DNA of 39,911 bases from assembly GCF_000222685.1 (NCBI RefSeq), contig NZ_AFWJ01000246.1:1-39911 (forward strand), written 5' to 3'. This document shows, one piece after another, positions 25,656 through 34,050 of the stretch. Made by a program: the position numbers and the translations under genes. Within the stretch, counting starts at the first letter, position 1; every line of letters begins with the position of its first letter. This stretch comes from Vibrio nigripulchritudo ATCC 27043 (GTDB taxonomy: Bacteria > Pseudomonadota > Gammaproteobacteria > Enterobacterales > Vibrionaceae). Under the pieces are notes generated by a model. It worked only from the letters and a program-made list of their open reading frames with translations. It searched no databases and was not told where the DNA came from.

Positions 25656-25684
25656 ATTTTGAGCTTGAGCGAGATACTTGTCAA
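25656..25684 (-). promoter_or_regulatory. putA promoter
   Basis: On the minus strand TTGACA (25684-25679), a perfect -35 box, is followed after 17 bp by CAAAAT (25661-25656) as -10. The start of transcription would be about 25650, leaving a leader of about 55 nt before putA. The -35 box touches the PutR-like direct repeats. Confidence 0.6.
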
Positions 25685-25719
25685 AAACTCCGGCTTTTTT
25701 GGCAAAAAGTCGGATTTTT
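25682..25719 (-). promoter_or_regulatory. Candidate PutR (AraC-type) direct-repeat operator upstream of putA
   Basis: Two similar copies begin at 25682 (CAAAAACTCCGGCTTTTT) and 25703 (CAAAAAGTCGGATTTTT), 21 bp apart, so on the same helix face. AraC-family activators typically bind such direct repeats abutting the -35 box, and this one abuts the TTGACA. Binding by the adjacent putR product is inferred. Confidence 0.5.
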
Positions 25720-25889
25720 AACAAAGTAAAAACATGATCACAGGAAAATCGCGACAGTTTATGCAATATTATGCAATTAACAATGTGGATTTTTAACGTT
25801 TCGTTACATTCATAGCCGTTTGATTTCTCATTCTATCTCCAGCCATCTAACTCTTTGTTAAAAAAGAAAAATTGGTTTAAAAGCAGGGG

Positions 25890-26684
25890 TTAAGGCTTGT
25901 TAAGCAAACGCTTTTTGTAGACTGAGGGGGATATTCCCTGAAGACGCGAGAAGGTGTGAGTAAAAGTACTTTGACCCGAAAATCCAGTGAGCTCTGCGAT
26001 GTGACCAAGGCTTAAATTTCCCTGTTCAATCAGATTTTTCGCCGTATCAATACGCTTGCCAAGCACATATTGGTGAGGTGTTATGCCCGTTTGCTCTTTA
26101 AACAACATATGAAACTGACTTTCGCCTAAAAACACACTACCAGCCAGTTGTGCTACAGAAATTTTGTGGCTCAAGTGCTGTTCAATATATCGGTCTACCG
26201 CATCCATATCCAATCGGGCATCTTTCTGTAATGCCTGAAAAGACTTTAGGTGGCGTTGAAGTAAGGCAACAACCGTGTCATTACACGCTCGGCTCAACAG
26301 CTCATCCTCTGGGCTATTGCGCATCTCGGTAACAAGCATTGCAATCAGTTGCTGTATCTGGTTATCGAGCTGGAAATAGATGTCTTTCTTTCCAAGCTCA
26401 TTGAGTTTGTTCAATATAAGCGGGTCGTGTTCGGTCATTAACGGCATATTCAGTACAAGAATGTCTGATTTGCCAATTCCTCCGAATGCGTGTTGGGAAG
26501 ACGCGGTAACCACACAACCCTGTCCGGGTCCGATGAAATTTCCGACACCTGCGACATCGAATTCTGCCTGACCATTTAACCCGATAACGATCTGGGTATA
26601 TTCGTGATCATGGTTATTCATTTCACTTGGAAGAGTGATCAGTTCGGCTGGCTTTGGACCACCGTGAATGTTGTTATACTTCAT
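25890..26684 (-). CDS. putR: AraC-family regulator of the put cluster (PutR-like)
   Basis: A 264-aa regulator with an N-terminal cupin-like sensing domain (about 20-110: MNNHDHEYTQIVIGLNGQAE, GPGQGCVVTASSQHAFGG) and a C-terminal AraC double HTH (about 160-262: ISVAQLAGSVFLGESQFHML, FKEQTGITPHQYVLGKRI, LGHIAELTGFSGQSTFTHTF). In Vibrio vulnificus an AraC-type PutR activates putAP in response to proline. This gene's place directly upstream of putA, the lack of an RHH domain in PutA and the direct repeats before putA fit that role. The ribosome binding site is weak (GGTG). A 296-bp gap to putA carries the putA promoter. Confidence 0.85.
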   Translation of the reverse strand: MKYNNIHGGPKPAELITLPSEMNNHDHEYTQIVIGLNGQAEFDVAGVGNFIGPGQGCVVTASSQHAFGGIGKSDILVLNMPLMTEHDPLILNKLNELGKKDIYFQLDNQIQQLIAMLVTEMRNSPEDELLSRACNDTVVALLQRHLKSFQALQKDARLDMDAVDRYIEQHLSHKISVAQLAGSVFLGESQFHMLFKEQTGITPHQYVLGKRIDTAKNLIEQGNLSLGHIAELTGFSGQSTFTHTFSRLQGISPSVYKKRLLNKP

Positions 26685-27103
26685 GGCAACACCGGAAATT
26701 CAGAGTCTTACGCTGATTGCGTGGGAATGAAAGCGGAAGCAAGATCACAACAACCAACACAACATAAGAATGCAGTGTACCCGCGGGCTTTAACTTGAGT
26801 CAAAAAAGGTTACATTTCACGGAACAATGATCAAGTGCACATAAATTACGGTCAGTGCTTGCTCAATCCACTTTAATCGCATTTTTTTATATCAAAACTA
26901 AGAAAATTGTGAAATTCTCAAAGACGGGTTAGACTTTTTAGAGTTCAATAAGTTGGACGACATGAGTCTTTACTCATTAGCTCAAAAAACTTAATGGCTA
27001 GGCGGTTTTGAAACGTATCGATAAATACAGCTTCACCTCGCCAAAATACTACCCCTATCAGAGCAATAGGGTGGCTTACGAAATGATTATCATGCAGGGA
27101 CTT
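26685..27103. other. 419-bp intergenic region between putR and the PEGA gene
   Basis: This region carries the divergent promoters of putR and the coiled-coil/PEGA gene. I see two small hairpins: ATGAGT-CTTT-ACTCAT (26962-26977) and CCCTAT...ATAGGG (27053-27071). The second would lie in the leader of the PEGA gene. A partial Fur-like palindrome ATGATTATCAT (27083-27093) is just before the start codon. No further gene is supported. In-frame start codons at 27008 and 27092 exist for the PEGA gene but would add residues ahead of its signal peptide. Confidence 0.5.
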
Positions 27104-28207
27104 ATGATCAAACGTCGAATCCCAGCGCTTTTGCTTGCGCTTACCCCAGTTTGGCTACCAACCACTTTACAGGCTGAAGAGATTCAAAGCGTTGATTTGG
27201 TGGCAGAAATCGATGAGAAAATTACCCAGAATCAAGCCAAAATTGATTCGGTTGATGACGAACACGCCAGCGAAGCCAAAACGCTTTCCCAACTCAAGCA
27301 ACAATCTGAGCAACTGAAACGCGAATACACCGAACTGGTTGCAAAACGAAACCGTGCGAAAAGCGCCCTCGATAAACAATTCACTCGTTTGGTTGAAGAA
27401 CCTGATATCGACTTGTCAGGGTTCCAGAAACAATATCAGGAATCCTGGACTGCGGTTAAAGACAACCAGAAAGAGCAACTGAGCCAGCAGCATCTTGTGA
27501 GCGAGAGCGAAATGCGCTTGTCTCAACTGCAACAGCAGCAAGCTCATCTCAATGCAGCAAACCAGAATTTACAAGAATCGCGTGTAGAAGCCCGAGTTAA
27601 ACGACTGGCAGCCGAACTTCGCGAGAGTGCAGTTCTTGAAACCAGCTACAAAACAACTTGTTCTGCGAGCATGACACTGCGTGACTGTGCTAATCGCGGT
27701 AAACATCTGACCAAGCAAAAAGCCGTTAACACGTTTAAGTCCCGCTTAGTTGATCAGCTAACTGAATCCAACATCGCAAAGCAGAACCTTCAGGGTGTCC
27801 AGTTAAACATTCATGTTCAGGACAGTCAGATTATCAAAAGTGGCTTCTCTGGTGACGACAGCTACTTCACCAATATGCAAGCTCAGCTTCGGGCAAAACC
27901 AGAAGCAACAGCCGCGTGTAAACTGCTTGGTGTTGCCAACCGTTACTGTTACACAGAAGCCAAAGTGGCATCTAAATCGAATACCGATAAGAGCTGGGCA
28001 AACATTACCGTTCGCTCCGATCAGTACGATGACGACGTGACAGTAAATGGTGTGCGCTACGGCAGCACACCAGTGGAATTGGTACTGCCTGCAGGTCGCC
28101 ATCAAATTACGGTTTCAAAAGAAGGTTTTGAGACTTACAATCGCCAGATCACAATCAATGGCAACGACACCATTTGGGTGAAACTTCGCCCTGAAAAACA
28201 TGGGTAA
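27104..28207 (+). CDS. Exported coiled-coil / PEGA-domain protein (tandem paralogue 1)
   Basis: A 367-aa protein counted from the ATG at 27104. I chose this start because MIKRRIPALLLALTPVWLPT aligns with the signal peptide of the downstream paralogue (MRQGLPALLLALSPSLIPF). After cleavage near LQAEE comes a long coiled coil (about 25-180, rich in Q, E, K and L heptads), then a cysteine-bearing middle (CSASMTLRDC, ACKLLGVANRYC). A C-terminal PEGA-like beta domain closes the protein (WANITVRSDQYDDDVTVNG, then RYGSTPVELVLPAGRHQITV). It should be periplasmic. Function is unknown; PEGA domains are often seen in surface proteins. It has no SUMF1 domain, unlike its neighbour. Confidence 0.75.
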   Translation: MIKRRIPALLLALTPVWLPTTLQAEEIQSVDLVAEIDEKITQNQAKIDSVDDEHASEAKTLSQLKQQSEQLKREYTELVAKRNRAKSALDKQFTRLVEEPDIDLSGFQKQYQESWTAVKDNQKEQLSQQHLVSESEMRLSQLQQQQAHLNAANQNLQESRVEARVKRLAAELRESAVLETSYKTTCSASMTLRDCANRGKHLTKQKAVNTFKSRLVDQLTESNIAKQNLQGVQLNIHVQDSQIIKSGFSGDDSYFTNMQAQLRAKPEATAACKLLGVANRYCYTEAKVASKSNTDKSWANITVRSDQYDDDVTVNGVRYGSTPVELVLPAGRHQITVSKEGFETYNRQITINGNDTIWVKLRPEKHG

Positions 28208-28255
28208 CGCCAAGGTTGTTACTGGTTACTGACATTTATAACGAGCATTTTTCAT

Positions 28256-28301
28256 CGCCATTTTGTTTGCATCAAAGCACTTTGATCGCGGCAAAATGGC
28301 G
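28256..28301. repeat. Nested inverted repeats between the two PEGA genes
   Basis: CGCCATTTTG (28256-28265) and CAAAATGGCG (28292-28301) are perfect 10-bp arms. Inside them ATCAAAG and CTTTGAT (28271-28286) form a second 7-bp dyad. The whole 46-bp element folds as one long interrupted hairpin and ends 36 bp before the second paralogue's start. It could end the first message or serve as an operator for the second. Confidence 0.6.
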
Positions 28302-28337
28302 CTTTAGTACAGCAAACAACACGAATTAGAACTGAAC

Positions 28338-30161
28338 ATGAGACAAGGATTACCAGCGCTTTTGTTGGCTCTTTCACCGAGCCTGATTCCATTTTCAGCA
28401 ACAGCTGAAAGTTTGGATATCGCAAGCATTTCAGAGGCAATTAGTTCGAAGAAGGCTGAAATCCAGTCTACCGTGAGTCAGCAAACGGATATTCAGGCAA
28501 CAATACGACGGCTCAATGCGGAGTTAGACCAGGCAGAGAAGGAAGCTTCTACGCTGGAAAACACGCGTGTAAAAGCCAAACAAGCGCTTGAAAGACAATA
28601 CGCTCAAATGCTGGAAGACCCTGATCTGGATCTTTCTTCAAGCCAGAAAGCGTATCAGGATGCCTGGGCTCGCTTGAAACAGAATCAGCAAAACCAACTG
28701 GATATTCAGCACGACATTCAAGAACAGCGTATTAAGCTTTCTTCCACCAAAGCTGAAGGCGTAAAATTAGACGCTGAGCTGCTGGGTTTAGAAGACAGCC
28801 ACTATCGACTTCGTGCACAGCGCCTTCAAGGCGAATTGACTCGCCAGACGTCTCAGACGGTATCTTATGTTCATAATTGTGCTCAGGACGCCACCCTTGC
28901 TCAGTGTAAGGAGCAGTCAACCGGGCTTGCTCTGCAAAAAGCAGTAAACCTTTTCCAGTCTGCACTCATCGACAACACCACAGAAAATGATCTGGTGAAA
29001 CAACATGTTCAGCAGGCAACGCTGAACATTCATGTTGTTAACCATCAGCCTGTCAGAACCGGGTTTATTGATGGCGGACAGTTTCAGGCTAAGCTGGAAG
29101 TTGCCGTTGAATCACGCCCTTCTCAAAATGCTGCATGCCGACTTTTGGATATCGATTCCGCATACTGCTTCGACCCTAGCGAAAAGCAGGAAATGTCGAG
29201 CCCTCAGAAAGAGGTTCGTTGGGTAACACTGACCGTGCGTTCAAACCAGTATGATGACCGTGTTCTAATCAACGGCGTGAGCTATGGAACGACTCCGGTC
29301 GACATCATGCTGCCCACTGGTGCACACACTGTCAGCGTAGTCAAAGATGGTTTCCGTTCGTTCAATCGCGATATGACTTTACGTCAGGATGGCACGCTGC
29401 GCGCCGTTCTGGTAGAAAAAGCTAACGTTCCTCGCTCTGGTAAAGCCTTTGCTGACCAACTGAGTGCTAACCAGTCCGCCCCTCAAATGGTCGTCGTCGG
29501 TGCTGGAAAGTATTTCATCGGGAAAGGTGGCGAGCAGCAGGTTAATCTCGCTAAAGCCTACTCTATTTCAGCGACACCGATAACGGTGAAGCAGTTTGCA
29601 ACCTTCGTTAATGACACTGGGTACAAAACCTCTGCTGAAAAAAATCAGACCTGTTCTACTATGGAAAACAGCGTAGAACTTTCAGTAAAAGGAAACTTCT
29701 GGCGTCAGCCTGGTTTCAAGCAAAGCGATATGTCGCCAGTGGTTTGCCTGAGTCGCGAAGACGCGCAAGCCTACACCAAATGGCTAAGTCAGAAAACGGG
29801 CTATCAGTACCGCCTTCCAACGGAGCAAGAGTGGGAAATCGCCGCACGCGCAGGTTCGTCTGCTTCTTACTGGTGGGGTAACGAATTCGGTAGCGGCAAA
29901 GCCAATACCGGCTGGGGTGGAACCAAATGGTCCAATACCAGTAGCTCTCCAGTAAACACGTTCAGACCTAATGCTCTGGGTTTATACGACATGGTGGGTA
30001 ACGTCTGGGAGTGGACTGGCAGCCGTTTCGGCAGTGCGAAAGGTGGAGCCTGGAGCTTTGCCCCGGCGAAAGCCGCTGCTCATGAAACACTGGAGGTTTC
30101 TCCAAATGCCACAACCAACTACATTGGTTTTCGAATCGTAAGGCAACTAGACAAAAGCTAG
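28338..30161 (+). CDS. Exported coiled-coil / PEGA protein with SUMF1-like domain (tandem paralogue 2)
   Basis: A 607-aa exported protein. Residues 1-23 are a signal peptide; then a coiled coil (about 25-180); then a PEGA-like domain (about 300-365: WVTLTVRSNQYDDRVLINGV, YGTTPVDIMLPTGAHTVSV). The C-terminal half is an SUMF1 (formylglycine-generating-enzyme-fold) domain (about 385-605: MVVVGAGKYFIG, AYTKWLSQKTGYQYRLPTEQ, EWEIAARAG, NALGLYDMVGNVWEWTGSRF, NYIGFRIVR). The fold is complete, but the region after GGAWSF (SFAPAKAAAHE) lacks the two active-site cysteines of true formylglycine-generating enzymes. It is therefore probably not one. The N-terminal part duplicates the upstream gene. The gene converges on the sit operon and ends at a strong terminator. 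Confidence 0.85.
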   Translation: MRQGLPALLLALSPSLIPFSATAESLDIASISEAISSKKAEIQSTVSQQTDIQATIRRLNAELDQAEKEASTLENTRVKAKQALERQYAQMLEDPDLDLSSSQKAYQDAWARLKQNQQNQLDIQHDIQEQRIKLSSTKAEGVKLDAELLGLEDSHYRLRAQRLQGELTRQTSQTVSYVHNCAQDATLAQCKEQSTGLALQKAVNLFQSALIDNTTENDLVKQHVQQATLNIHVVNHQPVRTGFIDGGQFQAKLEVAVESRPSQNAACRLLDIDSAYCFDPSEKQEMSSPQKEVRWVTLTVRSNQYDDRVLINGVSYGTTPVDIMLPTGAHTVSVVKDGFRSFNRDMTLRQDGTLRAVLVEKANVPRSGKAFADQLSANQSAPQMVVVGAGKYFIGKGGEQQVNLAKAYSISATPITVKQFATFVNDTGYKTSAEKNQTCSTMENSVELSVKGNFWRQPGFKQSDMSPVVCLSREDAQAYTKWLSQKTGYQYRLPTEQEWEIAARAGSSASYWWGNEFGSGKANTGWGGTKWSNTSSSPVNTFRPNALGLYDMVGNVWEWTGSRFGSAKGGAWSFAPAKAAAHETLEVSPNATTNYIGFRIVRQLDKS

Positions 30162-30176
30162 CTTCTACAGAATTGA

Positions 30177-30208
30177 AAAGGGCTCCCAAGTTGGGAGCCC
30201 TTTTTTGT
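30177..30208. terminator. Bidirectional terminator between the SUMF1 gene and sitD
   Basis: AAAAGGGCTCCCAA (30177-30190) pairs with TTGGGAGCCCTTTT (30192-30205) and ends in a run of T's on the plus strand. The genes on either side are convergent. Confidence 0.9.
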
Positions 30209-30238
30209 ACAATTTATCTAGAGGTCTAGGAACTAATG

Positions 30239-31111
30239 CTATTCACGGCACTCTGTCTGTGCCACGGTTGCAGGTTTAACCTTTCCCAAGTGCGTTTTCA
30301 CCTTTGAGTAGGTAAGCGCAACAATAAAACACGTCGCCTGAACCAATACGATACAAGCACTGGTTGCTCCATCTATATGGAAGCTGATCAAGGTGCCTGC
30401 CAAGGTAGAACCAATAGAAACTGACAACGCAATCCAGAGCATGGTGCTGAACTTTCGGGTTAAGACGAAAGCGGTGATCCCTGGTGCGACTAGCATAGCA
30501 ACCACCATAATCACGCCTACAGCTTGTATCGTGGCGACAATGGTCAATGCAAGCATAACCAACAGCGCATAGTGAAGAAGGGTCACAGGGAGCCCCACAA
30601 CGCGCGCATGGCTCTTGTCAAAGCAGTAGAGCAGAAAGTCATGACGAAAGATAAGCATGACACAGAAAACTGCTACAGAGATGATCACTGTTTGCCAGAA
30701 TTCAAAGTCGTTAATACCAAGCATGTTACCAAAGAGAATGTGCAACAAATGCTGCTCGGTTTCGATTTTGGCAAACATAACTAAACCAAGCGCAAACATG
30801 CCAGAGAACACAATCCCCATCACGGTGTCTTCTTTTACCCGACTGTTCTCTTTGATGTATCCCGTTAGCAAAGCACATAGCAAACCGGACACAAAGGCTC
30901 CGATTGGCAAAGCAATACCAATGACATAAGCAACCACGATGCCGGGCAAAACGGCGTGAGAGATTGCGTCTCCCATTAACGACCAGCCTTTTAAAACCAG
31001 ATAGCAGGACAAAACTGCACACACGCCACCAACGGCGAGACCAGCCCACAAGGCTCGCATCATAAACGGGTACTGGAAGGGTTCAATAACCCAGCTGATT
31101 AAAGCTTCCAT
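30239..31111 (-). CDS. sitD: Iron/manganese ABC transporter permease SitD
   Basis: A 290-aa ABC-3 family permease with about 8 membrane segments. It begins MEALISWVIEPFQYPFMMRA and contains the family blocks LKGWSLMGDAISHAVLPGIV (about 42-61) and VVAMLVAPGITAFVLT. Being collinear with and similar to the upstream permease, it should form the second half of a heterodimeric channel, as in SitCD and YfeCD. It is the last gene of the operon. Its ATG overlaps the sitC stop codon by one base (TAATG type), so translation is coupled. A terminator follows 31 bases after the stop. Confidence 0.93.
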   Translation of the reverse strand: MEALISWVIEPFQYPFMMRALWAGLAVGGVCAVLSCYLVLKGWSLMGDAISHAVLPGIVVAYVIGIALPIGAFVSGLLCALLTGYIKENSRVKEDTVMGIVFSGMFALGLVMFAKIETEQHLLHILFGNMLGINDFEFWQTVIISVAVFCVMLIFRHDFLLYCFDKSHARVVGLPVTLLHYALLVMLALTIVATIQAVGVIMVVAMLVAPGITAFVLTRKFSTMLWIALSVSIGSTLAGTLISFHIDGATSACIVLVQATCFIVALTYSKVKTHLGKVKPATVAQTECRE

Positions 31112-31989
31112 TACGCGTCCCTCGCCACTTTACCGGCGTTTCCCAAGCGATTCAGCGCGGCAACACGATCCGAAAACAAGCCGTATTTCGGCGCAAATAA
31201 GAAAGCAAGCAGGAACAAAACAGTTTGGATAAGAACGATGATGCCACCCGTTGTGCCATCCAGGAAGTAACTGATGTACGCCCCCAGACCGCTACTTAGC
31301 AAGCCAATGCTTGTTGCGATAACCAGCAACCAGCCAAAGCGATCAGTAAGCAGGTAAGCCGTTGCACCTGGAGTAATCACCATGGCGATCACCAGAACGG
31401 CACCAACCGTCTGAAGAGACGCTACGGTACAGGCACTCAACAGAGTGAAGAATAAGATTTTCAGTTTTACTGGCGAAAGACCCACTGCAGAAGCTTGTGT
31501 TTCATCAAAGAACACCAGCATGAGGTCTTTCCAGAGAACGCCAAGCACTATCAGAGACACAACAGAAATGATGACGATCTGGTACAGGTCTTCGGGACCA
31601 ATACTCAGAATATTGCCGAAAATGATGGACTGGACATTAATTGAAGTCGGGTTAAGTGAAATTAACAGCAAACCCGCTGCAAAGAAGGTGGTGAAAATGA
31701 AACCAATGATCGCGTCCTCTTTAAGGTGAGAAAGCGATTTCAGAGCCGCAATACTGATGGAAGCGAGAAAGCCAGAAAAGAAAGCGCCCACGGCGTATGG
31801 CAACCCAAGAGCATACGCTCCAGCAACACCCGGAACCACCGAGTGCGACAAAGCATCACCGATCAGTGACCAGCCTTTTAACATCAGGAAAGCAGAGAGG
31901 AATGCACACACAGCACCGACGATTGCGCTAGCGAAAATCGCATTGAGCATGTACTGGTAGCTGAGTGGCTCTAACAAGTATTCCAGCAT
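31111..31989 (-). CDS. sitC: Iron/manganese ABC transporter permease SitC
   Basis: A 292-aa ABC-3 family permease paralogous to SitD: it begins [20 protein letters not shown] and carries LKGWSLIGDALSHSVVPGVA and VIAMVITPGATAYLLTDRFG. About 8 membrane segments are visible. It pairs with SitD in the inner membrane and is driven by SitB. The order A-B-C-D, with both permeases of the ABC-3 type, is that of the SitABCD/YfeABCD iron/manganese systems and unlike ZnuABC, which has one permease. Its start overlaps the sitB stop by one base. Confidence 0.93.
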   Translation of the reverse strand: MLEYLLEPLSYQYMLNAIFASAIVGAVCAFLSAFLMLKGWSLIGDALSHSVVPGVAGAYALGLPYAVGAFFSGFLASISIAALKSLSHLKEDAIIGFIFTTFFAAGLLLISLNPTSINVQSIIFGNILSIGPEDLYQIVIISVVSLIVLGVLWKDLMLVFFDETQASAVGLSPVKLKILFFTLLSACTVASLQTVGAVLVIAMVITPGATAYLLTDRFGWLLVIATSIGLLSSGLGAYISYFLDGTTGGIIVLIQTVLFLLAFLFAPKYGLFSDRVAALNRLGNAGKVARDA

Positions 31990-32873
31990 TATTTGTCCGC
32001 CTGATGTTGTGCTTCACTGATCAGTGTAGAGTCGTGTCGACCCGTTCCGTAGAACACTGCGGGTTTTTCGTGATCCGAGATAATGGTAACCGCACGACGG
32101 TCTTCATCATTATGTAGCTCTTCACCCGGAATACCAACGTGTTTTAGTACGCCACCAAACGTGGCTTCCAGGTTTTGCTGAGTGAAAGTCACATCCAGAG
32201 AACCTGCTGCAATAACGGTACGATTGATAAACACCACTTCATTACAATAGTCTGGAATACTACCTAGGTTATGGGTAGACACTAAAATCAGGTGGCCCTC
32301 AGCTCTCAGCTCTCTTAAAAGCTGCATGATGGCGTTTTCAGTGGTGAAATCGACACCCGTAAACGGTTCATCGAGAAGAATGGTTTTACTTTCCTGAGCC
32401 AGAGCCCGTGCAAGAAAGACTCGTTTTTTCTGCCCGCCAGACAATTCGCCAATCTGCCTTTTTGCCAGTTGAGAAATGCCCATTCGGTCCATGGCATCCG
32501 CGACTTTTTGTTTGTCGGTTTTGCTTGGGCGACGCAGAAAATTCATGAAGCCGTAGCGACCTTGCATCACTACATCTTCAACTAATACCGGGAAATCCCA
32601 GTCTATGTCTTCACTTTGTGGTACATACGCCACTAAGTTGCTCTTCAGGGCTTTGTTTATCGTCATTCCAGATACACAAATATCACCTGAAGAGAGCTTC
32701 ACTAAGCCCATAATGCTTTTAAAAAGGGTCGATTTACCGCCGCCATTGATCCCGACGAGGGCACATATAGTGCCCCCATCAAGAGAAAAGTTGACGTGGT
32801 TTATCGCTGTGAAGCCGTTGTTGTATGTCACACCAACGTTGGATACTTCTAAGCTGGCCGACATCGAACTCAT
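31989..32873 (-). CDS. sitB: Iron/manganese ABC transporter ATPase SitB
   Basis: A 294-aa ABC ATPase. The Walker A motif is GINGGGKST (about residues 42-50), the Q-loop lies in [14 protein letters not shown], the signature is [15 protein letters not shown], the Walker B is [13 protein letters not shown] and the switch His is in VSTHN. The [10 protein letters not shown] segment after the Q-loop is typical of manganese/iron/zinc ABC-3 ATPases. A C-terminal tail of about 50 residues beyond the core is unusual in composition but common in YfeB-like proteins. It powers SitCD. Its ATG overlaps the sitA stop (ATGA), giving a four-gene, tightly coupled operon. Confidence 0.93.
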   Translation of the reverse strand: MSSMSASLEVSNVGVTYNNGFTAINHVNFSLDGGTICALVGINGGGKSTLFKSIMGLVKLSSGDICVSGMTINKALKSNLVAYVPQSEDIDWDFPVLVEDVVMQGRYGFMNFLRRPSKTDKQKVADAMDRMGISQLAKRQIGELSGGQKKRVFLARALAQESKTILLDEPFTGVDFTTENAIMQLLRELRAEGHLILVSTHNLGSIPDYCNEVVFINRTVIAAGSLDVTFTQQNLEATFGGVLKHVGIPGEELHNDEDRRAVTIISDHEKPAVFYGTGRHDSTLISEAQHQADK

Positions 32874-33751
32874 AACGCAAAGCCATCCGCTACTGTTTGG
32901 GTGGTTACTTTAAGAAGGTCCAGATAGGTAGGTACTGGTCCATCCTGCTTAGACAGGGAATCTACGTATAGCACACCGCCATACTTAGCATTAGTTTCCC
33001 TTACAACCTGTTTTGCAGGTTTATCAGAGATTGTACTCTCACTGAACACAACTGGAATCTGATTTTCACGAATTTTGTCAATTAGAGACTTAACTTGCTT
33101 AGGAGTTCCTTGCTGATCAGCATTGATCGGCCATAGGTACGCTTCTTTTAAACCGTAGTCTTTCGCCAGGTAGCTGAATGCACCTTCACTAGTCACCAAC
33201 CAGCGTTTGTCTGCTGGGATGGCATCCATACGCGCACGAATCGGAGCATCAAGTTGTTTAACTTGGTCAGCGTAAGCTTTTGCGTTCTTGTTATAAGTGT
33301 CTGCATTCTCAGGATCATGCTTAACTAACGCAGAACGGATGTTCTCGATGTAGATAAGTGCGTTGCTGGTAGACATCCAAGCGTGAGGATTCGGTTTACC
33401 CTGATAAGGGCCTTCATAGATTGAAAGCGGTGCAATGCCTTCCGTTAGTGTTACAGAAGGTACGCCGCTGATGTTACTGAAGAAGCGCTCGAACCAGCGT
33501 TCCAGGTTCATGCCATTCCACATGACCAGATCAGCAGATTGCGCTTTAACAATGTCTTTGGGGGTTGGTTGGTAATCGTGAATTTCGGCGCCAGGTTTGG
33601 TAATAGAAACCACTTCAGCTGCATCGCCAGCCACGTTCTGTGCCATGTCTTGAATGATGGTGAACGTCGTTACTACTTTCAACTTTGCAACTGCCAAACC
33701 TGGCACTAATAAAAGGCTACATAATCCCAACCGGGCTAAAACTTGTTTCAT
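32870..33751 (-). CDS. sitA: Periplasmic iron/manganese-binding protein SitA
   Basis: A 293-aa cluster A-I (ZnuA/SitA) metal-binding protein. The signal peptide ends near LAVAKL. Metal ligands are in [15 protein letters not shown] (His58), [10 protein letters not shown] (a second His) and VVFSEST (an acidic residue); the DWD-like acidic residue lies in the C-terminal lobe. The blocks [10 protein letters not shown] and HAWMS are typical of the SitA/YfeA group and there is no His-rich loop as in ZnuA, so iron or manganese is favoured over zinc. A good AGGACG site precedes the ATG. A perfect Fur box and promoter lie 37-57 bp upstream, so iron should repress the operon. Confidence 0.93.
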   Translation of the reverse strand: MKQVLARLGLCSLLLVPGLAVAKLKVVTTFTIIQDMAQNVAGDAAEVVSITKPGAEIHDYQPTPKDIVKAQSADLVMWNGMNLERWFERFFSNISGVPSVTLTEGIAPLSIYEGPYQGKPNPHAWMSTSNALIYIENIRSALVKHDPENADTYNKNAKAYADQVKQLDAPIRARMDAIPADKRWLVTSEGAFSYLAKDYGLKEAYLWPINADQQGTPKQVKSLIDKIRENQIPVVFSESTISDKPAKQVVRETNAKYGGVLYVDSLSKQDGPVPTYLDLLKVTTQTVADGFAL

Positions 33752-33787
33752 TATATCGTCCTGAGTTAATAAGTTGGCAAGAATCGT

Positions 33788-33808
33788 AAATGATAATTAT
33801 TATCATTT
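33788..33808. promoter_or_regulatory. Fur box and promoter of sitABCD
   Basis: AAATGATAAT, one base and ATTATCATTT make a perfect 21-bp palindrome containing the 7-1-7 Fur motif. On the minus strand it fills the spacer of a promoter: TTGAAA (-35) and TACGAT (-10), 17 bp apart, for sitA. On the plus strand it also overlaps a possible promoter: TTGGCA (33774-33779) and TATTAT (33798-33803), 18 bp apart. Fur should block both. Confidence 0.88.
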
Positions 33809-33809
33809 C

Positions 33810-33932
33810 AATAAAAACTAGGAAATTTACTTGCCCTAAATCTCCAAATCACGTGCTTCAGATGAATAATAATACGAAATTTGTCGAATCTAATCAGATT
33901 TTCCTTCAAAAGGGGGGAATTCCCCCCTTTTT
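33810..33932 (+). ncRNA. Candidate Fur-repressed small RNA divergent from sitA
   Basis: The plus-strand promoter in the Fur box (TTGGCA, 18 bp, TATTAT) points into about 120 bp without a plausible protein gene that ends at a strong hairpin (33908-33932). Together these have the shape of a small RNA gene. There is no ribosome binding site with a convincing reading frame. I do not recognise the sequence as RyhB. Inference only. Confidence 0.35.
33908..33932 (+). terminator. GC-rich palindromic terminator
   Basis: AAAAGGGGGGAA (33908-33919) and TTCCCCCCTTTT (33920-33931) form a perfect 24-bp palindrome and a hairpin with an AATT loop, followed by another T. It would end plus-strand transcription and could work in the other direction too. 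Confidence 0.75.
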
Positions 33933-34015
33933 CCGAAAAAAAACCTGTTTTATCTTAACTGTCATAGAGTTAGCTGCAGTCCAGTGCAGTTACCTCTTGA
34001 TATCGCTAAGGTATC

Positions 34016-34050
34016 GTTATGATCACTTAGACCCTGAAGTTGATCATAAC
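34016..34050. repeat. 10-bp inverted repeat at the start of a candidate RNA
   Basis: GTTATGATCA (34016-34025) and TGATCATAAC (34041-34050) are perfect inverted arms 15 bp apart. They overlap the -10 region (TATGAT) of a possible plus-strand promoter and may be an operator or the 5' stem of a transcript. Confidence 0.6.

Noticed and set aside
27083-27093. Fur-like palindrome ATGATTATCAT before the first PEGA gene
   Set aside because: Only the inner 11 bp match; the outer arms of the 7-1-7 motif are missing and it almost touches the start codon.
28338-30161. Annotating the second PEGA gene as a formylglycine-generating enzyme
   Set aside because: The two active-site cysteines are not where the family has them.
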